Shown here in pieces: positions 20,365-31,564 of a stretch of DNA of 64,000 bases. The notes under the pieces were generated by a model. The model was not told the origin of the DNA, made no database searches, and was given only the letters and a program-made list of their open reading frames with translations. The stretch's first letter is position 1, and each line of letters starts with the position of its first letter. A program made the position numbers and the translations under genes. This DNA comes from Diabrotica undecimpunctata (taxonomy: Eukaryota > Arthropoda > Insecta > Coleoptera > Chrysomelidae), in contig NC_092807.1 in the NCBI RefSeq assembly GCF_040954645.1, forward strand, positions 52,171,481 to 52,235,480, read 5' to 3'.

Positions 20365-21826
20365 TGTGACGATTGGGGTTTATAGAAAATAATTTATAAG
20401 TTATATACTACATAATATTGGATATAAAAAAGTATTTGATTATTTTAAATAAGTTATATACTAGAGAATTTTATAAAAATATATTTATGTGAGGGCATTT
20501 TAAGAAATTAGCATATAATAATTGTAAAAAGTTGTATTTTAGTAATTATAATGTGGTAGATAGATTTAAGTGAGCCATGTGCATAGGCAACCAAAAATAC
20601 TCTCGAGTGATTGACAGATAGAAATTAATCATAATTGGGAATATAAAGTGGGGTTATAATAATATATTGTTTGAAATGTGTATTTTATTAAATTAGAATG
20701 TTAAGTTACTAATTTAATTATATATTCTGATCTGAAAAGCCTAAATGTCAACAAAATTATCAATGGAACATTAACGAATTCTCCAGAGTGCAAAATTTGA
20801 CCATTGTTTACGGTTGAACATTCTGGAATAATGATTATGGCGGTGGATCGAACAAATATTTTTTTCGAGAACATCTATATAGAAGTTAATAGAACGAATG
20901 GAACATGATCTCTTACCAGATGGTTCTGGAATATCCAAAAGGATATAAATACCCGTGATTTGGATTCAAGATGGCAGTTTTTAGTCAGAAGTCAAGCAGT
21001 TTATTATGAAAGTTAGTAGATTAGTTAGTGAAGTCAATTGTTCACAGTTTTAGTAAGTCAGTCAAGCAGTTTAATAAGAAATATGAAAGTTAGTTGGAGA
21101 TAGTCAAATTGTTTAATATAGTGAGTTAAATGAAGATTAAAAATTATGCATATATTTAATGCACATTTATAATTATACACAAATAATTATTGAAGATTAT
21201 AAAAGTATATTAGAAGAATATTGGATGGACATTGGAAGGAATTAAAATTATATTATGATTGGAGATTAGTATAAATCAAATTATAATAATTGGATATTGG
21301 TATATTGAAAAGAAGAATAAATATAAATGGTGTTTGCTGGTTTGCTTGGTGGTATATAAATGCTGGTGAAGAAAAATATATCTTAAATTGGTAGAAGCTG
21401 ATAATTGAAAAAAGAAATTTCACAAAAACAAGGATAACCGAAGTACGAAGACATTCAGTGGTGATTAGAATCTATATAGTAGAAGACAGTTCATTTAGGC
21501 ATTCAGTGAAAGAAAGGTACAAAATTTTGTTAATATAATTTAGTTAGTGTCATAACAATTTCAATTTTGAAGATAGTTTTGTTTAAATTTTAGATTGTCT
21601 ATAGAATTTAATTAGTTTTATAAGATCATCAATTTAAAGATAGTTTATTTTAAATTTACATTGACTAGGTTAGATATATATATGTGTGTTTCATAATAGT
21701 TATAATAAAGATAATTTAAAAAAGTACTTACAAGCTAATTCTTTGAGAACCGCGATAAAAACCCTATATATTATATTATTAAAAATACTCATTGCTCATC
21801 ATTCAAACAAAAAACACATCATAACA
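20365..21826 (+). repeat. 3' LTR of gypsy element 2
   Basis: TGTGACG to CATAACA, 1462 bp, differing from the 5' LTR at about three positions. Confidence 0.95.
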
Positions 21827-21897
<71 letters not shown>

Positions 21898-21900
21898 TAC
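21827..21900. repeat. (TA)n microsatellite, right side of insertion
   Basis: Continuation of the TA array interrupted by gypsy element 2. Confidence 0.95.
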
Positions 21901-23004
21901 TTATTATGTCTGTTTGTCTGACTGACTGTCCGTCACGAAGGCCTTAACGCCAGTATTACATGATATATCAATTGATATTGGTCTGATTGGTGTGATGCGT
22001 TAACTGAAGGGGGAGGGAATATGGATTATATTAAAATAGAAAAAACAAACAAGGCGACTATCAAAAGGGCACTATACCTTATCTTCGTTATTTATGAACG
22101 CCTAGCGAAATACGAGATATTACATGACAGTATTAATATATTTAATTTGCTTATTCCGCCTGTCTGTCTGTCTGTCCATAACGAAAACCCAAGCGCCGGT
22201 ATCAGTTTTTTGTTTAAACGTTTTTGGCATATCAATTATTATTCTTTTCTCCCAATTTAGCTTGATAACATCTGTAACCTGCATCTTGTCATCTTTCCTT
22301 ATTATATATTTTGATTGTTTTTGTGTAAATAATTTGCAGCATTTGACTTAACGCTGTTGGATCTTAAGTCTTGAGATTACCAATTTTAAATTAAGATTAT
22401 TAGAATTAAATTGGATTATAGTATGTATATCGATCTACTCAACAGTAATAAAACCAACTCAACAGTAATAAGTCCGTTAATTTCAATAATAATAAGTTAA
22501 AAAATATTAAATGTCGTAGCTTCTAGGTAAAGGTAAAAAATCGGACGCTTTTTAAAAAAGGTAAAAAAACGGTGATAATTTCTTGAATCGTTATTATTAA
22601 TCGATATTTTTTCGTTCATAACCCTTTCATATTTTCCTCATTAATTACAGCATCACATGTAATTCTAATTATCATAGTTTGTATATTACTTTATATAGTT
22701 TATACATATACATATGTATATGTTAAAAACCTATCTAAAAGATGCAATTTTGAAAATCGACGGTTTGTGTGAAGTATTGTTATGATAAAATTATGATTCC
22801 TGTAAACATCTTTTTCTGTAAACTGTAAACAAGTATTTTTTAGCAGGTAATATTCAAACGAGTCTCCTCTTATACCTGCGATTGGAACTCTCCAGAAAAA
22901 GGGTCGAATAAATTCGTTGGCGACCGAAGATCAAAGAAGATTCGAGACAATTCAAAGGTCAACATCCGCGGACTTCGAGAGATTCCAGGCTAACGGCTGT
23001 TTGA
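21901..23004. other. Intergenic DNA with TGTCTG-type repeats and an LTR-like scrap
   Basis: Two related blocks about 255 bases apart, near 21906 and 22158, each begin with runs of TGTCTG or GTCTGTCTGTCC and continue with a similar CACGAA/AACGAA sequence; they look like diverged copies of one repeat. Near 22912 an AATTCGTTGGCGACCGAAG stretch resembles an LTR end plus primer binding site, but no coding region follows. No gene seen. Confidence 0.45.
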
Positions 23005-23034
23005 TATACAGTGATCAGTGTCTTACCACCCGGC
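23005..23034 (+). repeat. Left arm of a 30-bp inverted repeat
   Basis: TATACAGTGATCAGTGTCTT and the next ten bases match the reverse complement of 25661-25690 at 28 of 30 positions. The arms enclose a mariner-type pseudogene and two inverted tRNA-like sequences. Confidence 0.85.
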
Positions 23035-23345
23035 AAAATAGAGGAAAGGATAGAAGATAGATTAAGTTGTGAGATAGTACGAGATAAGGCTAGTTATTAG
23101 ACGTGTCTATTTGACTTCGGTAATAATTATACGGATGACCTCGAAAATATTTTATTTTAATAATTTCTGATGTCAGAATAAATGATTGAATAAATTAAGA
23201 TATATTATAGTAAAAAAACATTAATTAGTAGCGATTTTAAATTATAAATCTTTAAGTTAGTTAATAATAAAAATAACTTAACTGAAATATTTGACGACAC
23301 TAAAGGAAGGTATGTTCTTTTCGAAAACAATTTTTGTATGTTACA

Positions 23346-23406
23346 TTGGTGTAATAGTTAGAGACGTGGTCTATTGACAAGAAGGTTGGGGTTCAATTCA
23401 CACCAA
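23346..23406 (+). other. tRNA-like sequence, probably not functional
   Basis: It has 7-bp complementary ends (TTGGTGT/ACACCAA), a TGGTGTAATAGTTAGAG A-box-like start and GGTTCAATTC as B box, but is only 61 bases and the T stem does not pair. It may be a tRNA-derived SINE head or tRNA relic. Confidence 0.4.
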
Positions 23407-23843
23407 GGATAAAATTTTTGTTTTATTCAATCAAAAAATAATAAAAAATATGATACATATTAGGTAACACAATATGATACATAGTAGGTAAGTTTTCAAA
23501 AAACTCATTATTTACAATTTATTCTTATTCCATTGTTATAAAATAGAAATACAAAATAATTCAAATTAAATTCCAGTTTTACAGTCTTCTGTTGTAAATG
23601 CAAAATAATCCGGTGAAGACTATTTTAATGTCAAATCCATCACTAAATTCTCAGTGATAATATCAATTCCTCTGTACAGGTAATGCTTTTCAAAACGATT
23701 GACAACATTGGAATGAATGCGCGCGAACAGCGGCCTGCTTTACACCTAACCAAATCATCAAGCCTTCAGCCATCAAATAAAATATCAAGAAGTGTTTTTG
23801 CACGGTAAACAGAAACGTTTTATTGAAAAAACAATTCGTAAAA

Positions 23844-24917
23844 ATGGTTTTAACGGTCGAGGAAAAAGTGCAAATTGTTGTCTGGCATGTGAATGTATTA
23901 TCAGACAACATGATTAGACAACAATTTGTAAATATGTTTCCAAATAGGCCGGCTCCAGCACGATCAACAATTCAGTCTACTATCCATAATTTTTTTTACT
24001 TATGGATCAGTGTTCGCTCCAAGAGGTGTTCGTAGACGAAAGGAGGTAAATCCAGATTTGGAACTAAGGAACACTTTGATTTGTGCAAGTGTTGAGCAAA
24101 ATCCTACCCAATCAACATCTCGCCTCGGAAAACAATATGGAATTTCAAGATTTAGAGTAGGTAAAATTTTGAAAAGACATGGATACCGTCCCTATAAACT
24201 ACATAAATCCAACGAACAATTCCCTGGGGATTAATATAGACGTTTAGAATTTTGTCAAACTGCAATGGAAATGTCACATCAAGATGAACATTTTTTAGAG
24301 AACGTTTTGTTCACCGATGAATGTACGTTTTCATTGCATGGCCGTCACAATTCAATGAATGGCGGTATTAGTCTCGAGGAAATCCTCGTCAGATTTATGT
24401 CGCTCGTACCCAGCGTCCTCGAAAAGTAAATGTTTGGGGAGGCATAATAGGGAATCATGTCATTGGTCCATTTTTTATAGACGGTATGATGACCGGGCGG
24501 AAATACTTGGAACTTCTGCAAAATCAAATTGTCCCAGCCCTTCGTAATTGACCAGTACCTTTCGATTCCATATGGTTTCAACACGATGGTTATCCTGCAC
24601 ATAATTCTCGCATCGTCAGTAAATATCTCAGTACGACTTTTCCTAATTGATTGATTAGTGGTCACGGAGATATTTTTTGGCCTGCAAGATCACCTGATCT
24701 TGCACCTTATGACTTTTTTAATTGGGGATATATCAAGTCCAAACTATATGGGATTGAAGACGATAGGCCTAATTCTCTCCAAGAATGAAGAGAAAAGATT
24801 TTTGATTCAATGAGAGGTATTAGTCCAGAAACATTAACTAATGTTAGACGAAACTTTTATAATAGATTGGGTTATTGTTCTGCTACAAATGGAGGCTTAT
24901 TCGAACATTTTTTGTAA
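23844..24917 (+). pseudogene. Tc1/mariner-superfamily transposase pseudogene (DD41D-like)
   Basis: The N-terminus (MVLTVEEKVQIVVWHVN) resembles the insect helix-turn-helix domain known as DUF4817. The next frame gives a second DNA-binding part (SRLGKQYGISRFRVGKILKR) and the DDE core: LFTDECTFSLHG, FQHDGYPAHNS and RSPDLAPYDFFNWGY. About 41 residues separate the second and third aspartates, including one stop position, which matches the DD41D group as I recall it. Several stops and at least two frameshifts make it inactive. It ends GYCSATNGGLFEHFL then TAA. No clear own TIRs were found. Confidence 0.8.
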
Positions 24918-25188
24918 ATACCTTTCATTAGAATAAAATACGTTTATTTAGAATATTTTTATAGAATTTCTACCTATTTAAACATTTTTTTGTAAGTACA
25001 TTTATTTAGAACGTTCTTTTATGTTTGAAAAATTTTTACTTTATTTTCGAAAGTACATTGTTTTTTCAATAAGATTTTCATGTTTTACTATAAACACTTC
25101 TAATAAAGGCTGAAATAAATGTTTAATGATTTAAAGCAAAACGATATAATATCTGCATAATTTCAAATTTTAATTTTTAAAAAAGTAA

Positions 25189-25260
25189 AACCTCCATGTT
25201 GGATTCGAACCCTGATCGCCTGGATGAAAACATCGTGCCTTGAACTGTGATCCACCAGAC
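25189..25260 (-). other. tRNA-like sequence, minus strand
   Basis: The minus strand has a good B box, GGTTCGAATCC, and a TGGATCACAGTTCAAGGC A-box-like region at tRNA spacing. The stems are mostly broken. It resembles the sequence at 23346 in the opposite orientation. Confidence 0.4.
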
Positions 25261-26159
25261 TTTTTTTATAATTATTTAGTGACAAATTGCGTTATTGTTC
25301 TGCTGCTGTTCAGATCATAGTAGAAATTATTCTTGGTTAATAATTTAAAACTTTAGATTCAATAATCACTATTAATTAAATTATTTTATTCACATTTTTG
25401 CTTTATTGTGGTCAATCAGTTTTTACTTTATGCGAAATTAAAAAATGGAAATACATCACACATACAACGTTACACATAATAATTATGACCGAACCGAGGT
25501 GATTTAGCTCGAACCTATCGTCTAAAGGTGTGAGACTATCAATATTGGTAATGTAATGTAATGTAAATTATAGGTTTCTATCGATTATTTCTCACCTCTA
25601 CGAGTTTCATCTCTTTTTATTTTACAATGTAACTGTGTTTTCTATCTCTTACGTTAAAAAGCCGGGTGGTAAGGCACTCATCACTGTATATAGAGAAATT
25701 TTAATTGTTGAAGGCAGTCTGAATAATAATATCCAGTCGAGTTTCGAATTGTGGAAACGCGGAAATAAATATTGTAAATAAATAATATAAATTAAAGTAG
25801 TTGTGATAAGTGTAAGAATATTGTATATATAAATTAAATAAAGACTTTAATAAACTAAGTGTTACAACATTTTTAATAATAAATAAAGTTAATAAATTAG
25901 ACTAATAAACTCAATTCAGTATCAACAGATGAAGTTTATCTAGTTGTGTAGTAGTGAAGTTTATAGCGTTATAAAATCATTTTAGATTATATTTATACCG
26001 TTTAATAAATAACATCTGATTATACGCTTAAACATTTTAAGTGTGTGTATCTTAAGAGCAAAATTTCCCATCATAAACAGATATATGGGATTTGGTTTTT
26101 CTATATTTTGTTACGTACCTATGTTGACAATTAATGACAACTATACACACACATACGCT

Positions 26160-26160
<1 letters not shown>
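25261..26160. other. AT-rich intergenic region
   Basis: No coding signal. It contains the right arm of the inverted repeat (25661-25690) and a short ATGTAATGTAATGTAA run near 25550. Confidence 0.6.
25661..25690 (-). repeat. Right arm of the 30-bp inverted repeat
   Basis: GCCGGGTGGTAAGGCACTCA and the next ten bases are the reverse complement of 23005-23034 with two mismatches. Confidence 0.85.

Positions 26161-26231
<71 letters not shown>
26161..26231. repeat. (TA)n microsatellite
   Basis: Uninterrupted TA dinucleotides. Confidence 0.97.
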
Positions 26232-26234
<3 letters not shown>

Positions 26235-26279
26235 GATGTTTGTTTAGAGGCATAGAAATGTAAGTTGGTAACACTTTTT

Positions 26280-27803
26280 AAATAGACTTGACGCCTGAAC
26301 TACGCTTCCAAATTGTACAAATTTATTTTAAAAATTGTGATTTTGTTCGAAATACGTATCGCGCACTACGTCCATTTTATGGTCAACATACTAGTCCATC
26401 TGAGCAAGTAATTCGATTCATCATGGAACTTTGTTGCACCACGTTTTTCTCTAACTAATAATATGCATCCACAGACACATCATACAGTGCGCACGGATGA
26501 ACCTATTGCTGCTGTAGAGCGTAGCATATAAGAAGATGCGAATTAGTATTTCTGCCATCGTGTATAGCAGTTGGACACGTTTCCATCCACTTTATGGAAG
26601 ATTTTGCGAAAAGATCTTGCTGTGTGTGCTTACAAAATCTAACTCATGCAAGAATTAAAGATACATAATCACCTAACAAGGCGTAGATTCGTAGATTCAG
26701 TGAGTGGGTCCAAAACGAGATTGCCGTTGATTCCAATTTTCATAAGCGAATTTTGTTTAATGATGAAGCTCACGTTTGGTTGAGTGGCTACGTCAACAAA
26801 CAAAACTACCATATTTGGAATTAAGATAATCCTCTAATGTATGTTGAGAAACCATTACATTCAGAAAAACTGACTGTTTGGTGTACTTTATAGTCTGGTG
26901 GAATCATTGGATCGTACTTCTTTAAAAACGATGCTGGTCAGAAGGTTATAGTCAATGGTGACCGCTATAGAGCCACGATAATTGACTTTTTCATTTCCCA
27001 ATTAGGGAAATTACGAAATTACGAGAGGGGAATTACGAAAGGCCGAATTTACAAAACAGTCATCAGACCAATAATGACATACGCGGCAGAAACAAGACCT
27101 GGCACAGAGAGGACAAAAAAGATGTTAGAAACAGCAGAGATGAAAAATTGATGGTACGACACTATGGGACAGAGCTAGAAGTACAGATATACGACGTAGA
27201 TGGAAGGTGGAGAACATCAAGAACTGGGTAAGAAATAGAAGTGTAGAACGGAATGATCATATAAGCCGAATGACAACAAATAGAGTAGTAAAGATGGCAA
27301 GAGACGGTTACCCAATAGGAAGACGATCAGTAGGAAGACCACGAACACGATGGAACGACAACTTACTGGAGGCACATTGAAAAACAGACAGAGTCATGTC
27401 TATACAAAATAAAGGAAAAGAAGATTTCCCAATTGAACAGCCAGGATGCGCAGGAGCTGTTGTTTCAATAAGACGGCTCAAAATGTCACACAGCTTGTGC
27501 CACAATTGATTTATTGAAGGAAACGTTTGATATCCACATGGTTTCGCGTTTCGGACCGTGAATTGGCATCCAGCATCGTGCGATTTAACACTACTAGACT
27601 ATTTTATCTGGAGATATGTGAACGTGATAGTCTACGCCGATAAGCATGAAACGATTGACCACTTGGAGGACAACATTTGTCCCGGTATTGCCGATATACA
27701 GCGACAAATATTGGACAAAATGATCGAAAATTGGACGTTTAGATTATTCTACGTCAGAGGCGGCCATGACGGTTATATGCCAGAAATCATACTTAAAATA
27801 TAA
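26280..27803 (+). pseudogene. Mariner-type transposase pseudogene interrupted by a LINE fragment
   Basis: Pieces in several frames match a transposase very common in insect genomes: FQIVQIYFKNCDFV and YRALRPFYGQH (helix-turn-helix), RILFNDEAHVWLSGYVNKQN (first Asp), KLTVWCTL, GGIIGSYFFKN, VNGDRYRATI, then after an insertion DGSKCHTACATIDLLKETF (second Asp) and DLTLLDYFIWRYV (third acidic residue), ending GGHDGYMPEIILKI. A 420-bp LINE tail sits at 27004-27423 within the reading frame, with an 11-bp TSD. Many stops and shifts; not functional. Confidence 0.8.
27004..27423 (+). mobile_element. 5'-truncated LINE tail inserted in the transposase
   Basis: ATTTCCCAATT occurs at 26993-27003 and again at 27424-27434, an 11-bp TSD. 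The insert encodes the end of a LINE ORF2: YKTVIRPIMTYAAETR, then WNDHISRMTTNRVVKMARDG and RRSVGRPRTRWNDNL, followed by an A/G-rich tail. The transposase frame continues after it. Confidence 0.82.
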
Positions 27804-27889
27804 TTCCAAAAGATTATCTTTCGAATAAAGTCAATTTCATGTCAATTTATAAAAATCATCTTTGTTTTACTCCATTTTAAAGTAATTTA

Positions 27890-27892
<3 letters not shown>

Positions 27893-27943
<51 letters not shown>
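27893..27943. repeat. (TA)n microsatellite
   Basis: TA dinucleotides directly downstream of the mariner-type pseudogene. Confidence 0.95.
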
Positions 27944-27948
<5 letters not shown>

Positions 27949-28246
27949 GAGAAAATATTAACCTTGAACTAGCTTAAGTTCGCCGACTTCAGATTTCATC
28001 ATCTCATTCCCATAGAAACCGCTAAGCACGCAGTAGAAGAACTTTGTACGAACCGTTGGCCAATATTCATGGGAATGCATGGGAACAGCGATTCAGCACT
28101 TCATACCAAACCTATAAATTACCATTTTCAGATGACGGAACCACTCTTAGCTGCAACTTCGACCAGTCCAGTTATTGTAGTCATTTCAAATTAATTTAAT
28201 TTTGTACTATTATTTTATATTTAATTTGTAACAAATAAAGTTCTTT

Positions 28247-28341
28247 GAGGCAACCGTATATAAGTATTTCTGACTATTAGTCGTCTTCAGTACGGTGCAG
28301 CCAAGTTAGAGAAGGAATGTTAACTTGGGAAAGGATCACTA
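28247..28341 (+). repeat. Left arm of an imperfect inverted repeat
   Basis: The segment GAGGCAACCGTATATAAG through GGAAAGGATCACTA is repeated in reverse complement at 28568-28639, where blocks GGCAACC(A)TATATA, ATTTCTGACTATT and GGGAAAGGATCACTA are kept. It contains a TATATAAG box and may be an LTR end or part of a foldback element. The loop of about 225 bases has no gene. Confidence 0.7.
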
Positions 28342-28567
28342 GAGGAGCAATGCGACCAATTTGTAGCAATAACGTTAGAAGACTCTGAGGATTTCAGAGC
28401 AACAACTAATACATCCACGAAAAAAGCTAAGCTACCTGAGGAAAGGAATGTCAAACGTTTAGAACGTTTCAAACAACAAGAAAAGCTTAATACGAGTTAA
28501 TAGCAAAATAAAGTTAGTGGGTATCGTCATAGCTCCCAACAAAGGAAAAATTATAATAAAATAGTAG

Positions 28568-28639
28568 TAGTGATCCTTTCCCATTTAACATGCTGCTTCT
28601 GACGAGCAATAGTCAGAAATGCGTATATATGGTTGCCTT
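28568..28639 (-). repeat. Right arm of the imperfect inverted repeat
   Basis: Reverse complement partner of 28247-28341; the arm is about 20 bases shorter because of an internal deletion. Confidence 0.7.
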
Positions 28640-29140
28640 CCATCTTATACAGATATTTTATTATATATTTTTTCTTTTTTTGCAAGCTATGCCTATACCT
28701 ACTAACTTTGGCTAAATGATTGAAATCACTGAAATTACACTGTGAGATTGGCGAGAGAAGTGCCCGAGATGCGATGCGATTATAAAATGCTGAAATGCCG
28801 ATCCAATATAATAATTTATAGGAGAGAAAAACCGGCAAAATTAATATTTTTAGTGACTGTAACGTATCATTTCAAACAGTGGTTTTGATAATGCATAAAA
28901 TGTAATGCATGGAAAATGGGTAATATAAAAGGCTGAAACATTGATTGCCCTTTTACGGGTACCAAAAACAAATAAACTTTATTGACCCACTTCTTGGTAG
29001 ACATAAATAGGTACTTGTTTTTTTCTAATGAATTAGCAAAGTGATTTAATATTGTTCTGAAGCTATTTTCTTGTGGCATGTTAAAGTAATTACTATTTAA
29101 ATGGGAATAAGCCACAATTAAAGGTTAAAGTAAGTTTATT

Positions 29141-29176
29141 GACGTTTCGATTTCCATTTCGGGAATCGTTCTCAAA
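29141..29176 (-). other. Stem-forming motif near the Penelope remnant
   Basis: On the minus strand, TTGAGAACGATTCCC, a GAAAT loop, GGAAATC and GAAACGTC follow each other; the arms pair with one mismatch. The layout resembles a decayed hammerhead stem II with the GAAA box, but the CTGATGA box is not conserved. Confidence 0.3.
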
Positions 29177-29230
29177 ATAAAAACATTAGTAAATTAAACA
29201 AAATCTGTTTTTTTGTTACTTGGTGAAACA

Positions 29231-30240
29231 TTCTTCTAATAATAATTTAATTTTATCTGACTTTTATATTGACAATTCTGTCAATATATTATACATTTTA
29301 AAGTACACGACTTAAAAATGATATTGCCAATATTGTTGAGTTGCGTTTCTGGGGCGACTTTACTTGTAAGATAGTTCATTCGATTACATGAAATCAACTT
29401 TAACTTGAGAATATCCGTCAGAAAAAAATCATAGCATGTAATTCGTCTTTAAAAAGACCAACACATGCCATGATGACAGTAAACCAAACCTCACAATGAA
29501 CAAGAAAGGATAAAGAATTACCTTTATAAAATACCTTGTGAATGCGATCAGTTTTATTTAGGTGTAACATTAAGACCGTTAAATGTTAGAATAAGTGAAC
29601 ATCAATCTTATATTAGGGTTCAATGAAATGATTCAAATATAGTAGTAAAAGAAACGGATGGCAAAGAGAGAAAAATGAAAGAAGCGGCTCTAATTATGCT
29701 AAATGAGACCAATTGTGTCGCAAATTCCTCGGCAGAATGTAGTAGGATCTGGTTACCCATATTAAAAGAGGAAGTTATTAAAAGGAAAATACCAGTATTA
29801 GTGAGTCGGTAACATATAGAGGATACATCATTTATGTTTTTTAAATAACAAACATATAAAATCAGAATTTAGTGTTTATTGAAAGTAAACTAAATGCACG
29901 ACCAAATACTTACCATATCGGGATAGTATTATGAGGTTTTTTTTACTGATTTTTCCCTCATAATTTACTATGGAACCACTAACAAGAGATTTTTACTGTC
30001 ATCATGGCATGTGTTTGTCTTTTTAAAGACGAATTACATGATATGATTTTTTCTGACGGATATTCTCAAGTTAAAGTTGATTTCATGTAATCGAATGAAC
30101 TATCTTACAAGTAAAGTCGTCCCAGGAACGCAACTCAACAATATTGGCAATATCATTTTTAAGTCGTCTACTTTAAAATATATAATGTATGTCTGAATTG
30201 TCAATATAAATGAGTCAGATAAAATTAAATTATTAGAAGA
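29231..30240 (+). mobile_element. Penelope-like element remnant with inverted terminal repeats
   Basis: Two arms of about 250 bp, 29231-29483 and 29992-30240, are reverse complements of each other (shared blocks include TAATTTAATTTTATCTGA, CATGTAATTCG and CATGGCATGTG). Between them is a GIY-YIG endonuclease remnant. A third, direct-orientation copy of the arm sits at 49375-49613 behind another remnant of the same family. Inverted long repeats around a GIY-YIG end are a known Penelope arrangement. Confidence 0.75.
29493..29811 (+). pseudogene. Penelope-like GIY-YIG endonuclease, C-terminal remnant
   Basis: The frame reads NNEQERIKNYLYKIPCECDQ, then FYLGVTLRPLNVRISEHQSY, stops at 29627, and resumes after a shift as VVKETDGKERKMKEAALIML through CSRIWLPILKEEVIKRK. 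The Y-x-Y...YLG...R...EH pattern is that of the GIY-YIG nuclease fused to Penelope reverse transcriptase. The reverse transcriptase itself is missing. The homologous copy at 48840-49205 is about 80 percent similar in this part. Confidence 0.75.
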
Positions 30241-30260
30241 TATTCCAAGCAAGCATATGA

Positions 30261-31101
30261 TTGCATAAAAAAAGCAAATTGTGGATAGCAATGTTAGAAA
30301 TGGGAATACCAAGAAAATTAGTTGAATTAACTCAAATGTGTGTGACAGACTCATATGCGCAAGTAAAGATAGGAAGCAGAACATCGATGCCATTTGGTAT
30401 AAATTCAGGACTTATGCAGGTGGACCCCTTGTCACCGTTGCTATTTAATTTTTGCTTTAGAATAATATGCAATAAGTAAAATATCGTCTGAGCTGACAGG
30501 AGAATTTGCTGATCAAGGATCAAAACTGTTGCTGGCCTTTGCTGATGATATAGATGCAGTCACGCATTCTACAAGAGACGTGAGAGAGGTGTTTTCACAG
30601 CTCGAGGAGGAAACAGGTAGTGTGGGCCTCCGAAAAAATGAAGAAAAAACGAAATACATGGTAGTAACCAAAAATCCAAGACCAAGAGTAAGGCAGAACA
30701 TCAGTATTAATGATCACAACTTCGAAGTAGTTAAGGAGTTTAAATATCTAGGGGCGATAATCACAACGGACAACCACATAGAAAAAGAATTCTCAGCAAG
30801 AATAGTTGCGGGAAATAGAGCATTATACTCCTTTTCAACATTATTAAGATCGAAGCTGCTAAAAAGAAAATCTAAATTAACATTGTACAAGTCGATTATT
30901 TGCCCAATTATTACATATGGCAGTGAAACATGGACTCTCAACCAGCGGGAAATCAATAAGCTTCTAGTATTTGAAAGAAAGGTTCTCAGAATAATATTTG
31001 ACTCTGAAAGAGATGAATTCACATGGGATTGGAGAAGACGCCGCAATGCTGAATTGCTGACTATGTATGGAACTGAAAACATAGTTAGACATGTGCTATG
31101 A
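30261..31101 (+). pseudogene. RTE-like LINE reverse transcriptase fragment
   Basis: Two frames together give the middle and end of a LINE reverse transcriptase: KLWIAMLEMGIPRKLVELT, INSGLMQVDPLSPLLFN, then KLLLAFADDIDAVTH (catalytic FADD), EEKTKYMVVTK, FKYLGAIITTDN, IICPIITYGSETWTLN. Endonuclease, fingers and 3' end are missing. It is related to the minus-strand LINE at 39632-41663 (AYADDIDLVGD, FKYLGAVITAEN). Confidence 0.85.
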
Positions 31102-31564
31102 TACGGCAGGGGTCTGTTGGCCAGAAGACTGTTTCAGGGGACAATGAGTAAAGTGATCTGTTAAATTATGACATAGGTTGATGATCTGTGCCTTACTGCA
31201 AGCAACGCCCAAAACTAAAAAAATCATTTGTTTTTCTTAACTGCCACAGAAACTATAGATCCTAAAATAAACGAATATAAAATAATAGAATATGCAATAC
31301 CTGCATGGAGCACGCATAATTAGTGCGAAAAGAACAGTATGAGGTTGTTCTGCTAACAGAAAGAGACCGAATATAGTATGAAATGTTTGTTTGTTTGTTT
31401 GTTTGTTTGTTTTTAACCCCTATTAGATTGAATTCTAGTTTTTTCAAAGTAACATTCAGTTTTGAACACGGAAACGTCAAATATGTTTATTTTCTCATTG
31501 TTAATAATTCTGGATTTATTCACAGATAAACAGAATAAAGAAATTGATATTTCAAGTTAGGAAA
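31102..31564. other. Intergenic, with a (GTTT)n tract
   Basis: The only feature is a GTTT tetranucleotide run at about 31384-31413. No coding signal. Confidence 0.7.

Larger units (their letters stand above)
13276..21826 (+). mobile_element. Ty3/gypsy LTR retrotransposon 2, full length
   Basis: Two LTRs of 1461 and 1462 bp bound an internal region with gag and pol. The element is flanked by ATAT on both sides (13272-13275 and 21827-21830), a plausible 4-bp TSD within a TA repeat. I count three differences between the LTRs (A/G near 13330, one extra G near 20493, A/G near 21485), so insertion is recent. Yet gag and pol each contain one frame break. Confidence 0.95.

Noticed and set aside
22021..22351. 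Two overlapping 75-79 codon frames
   Set aside because: They run through TGTCTG repeat DNA and have no recognisable features.
23346..23406. Functional tRNA gene
   Set aside because: Too short and the T and anticodon stems do not pair; kept only as tRNA-like.
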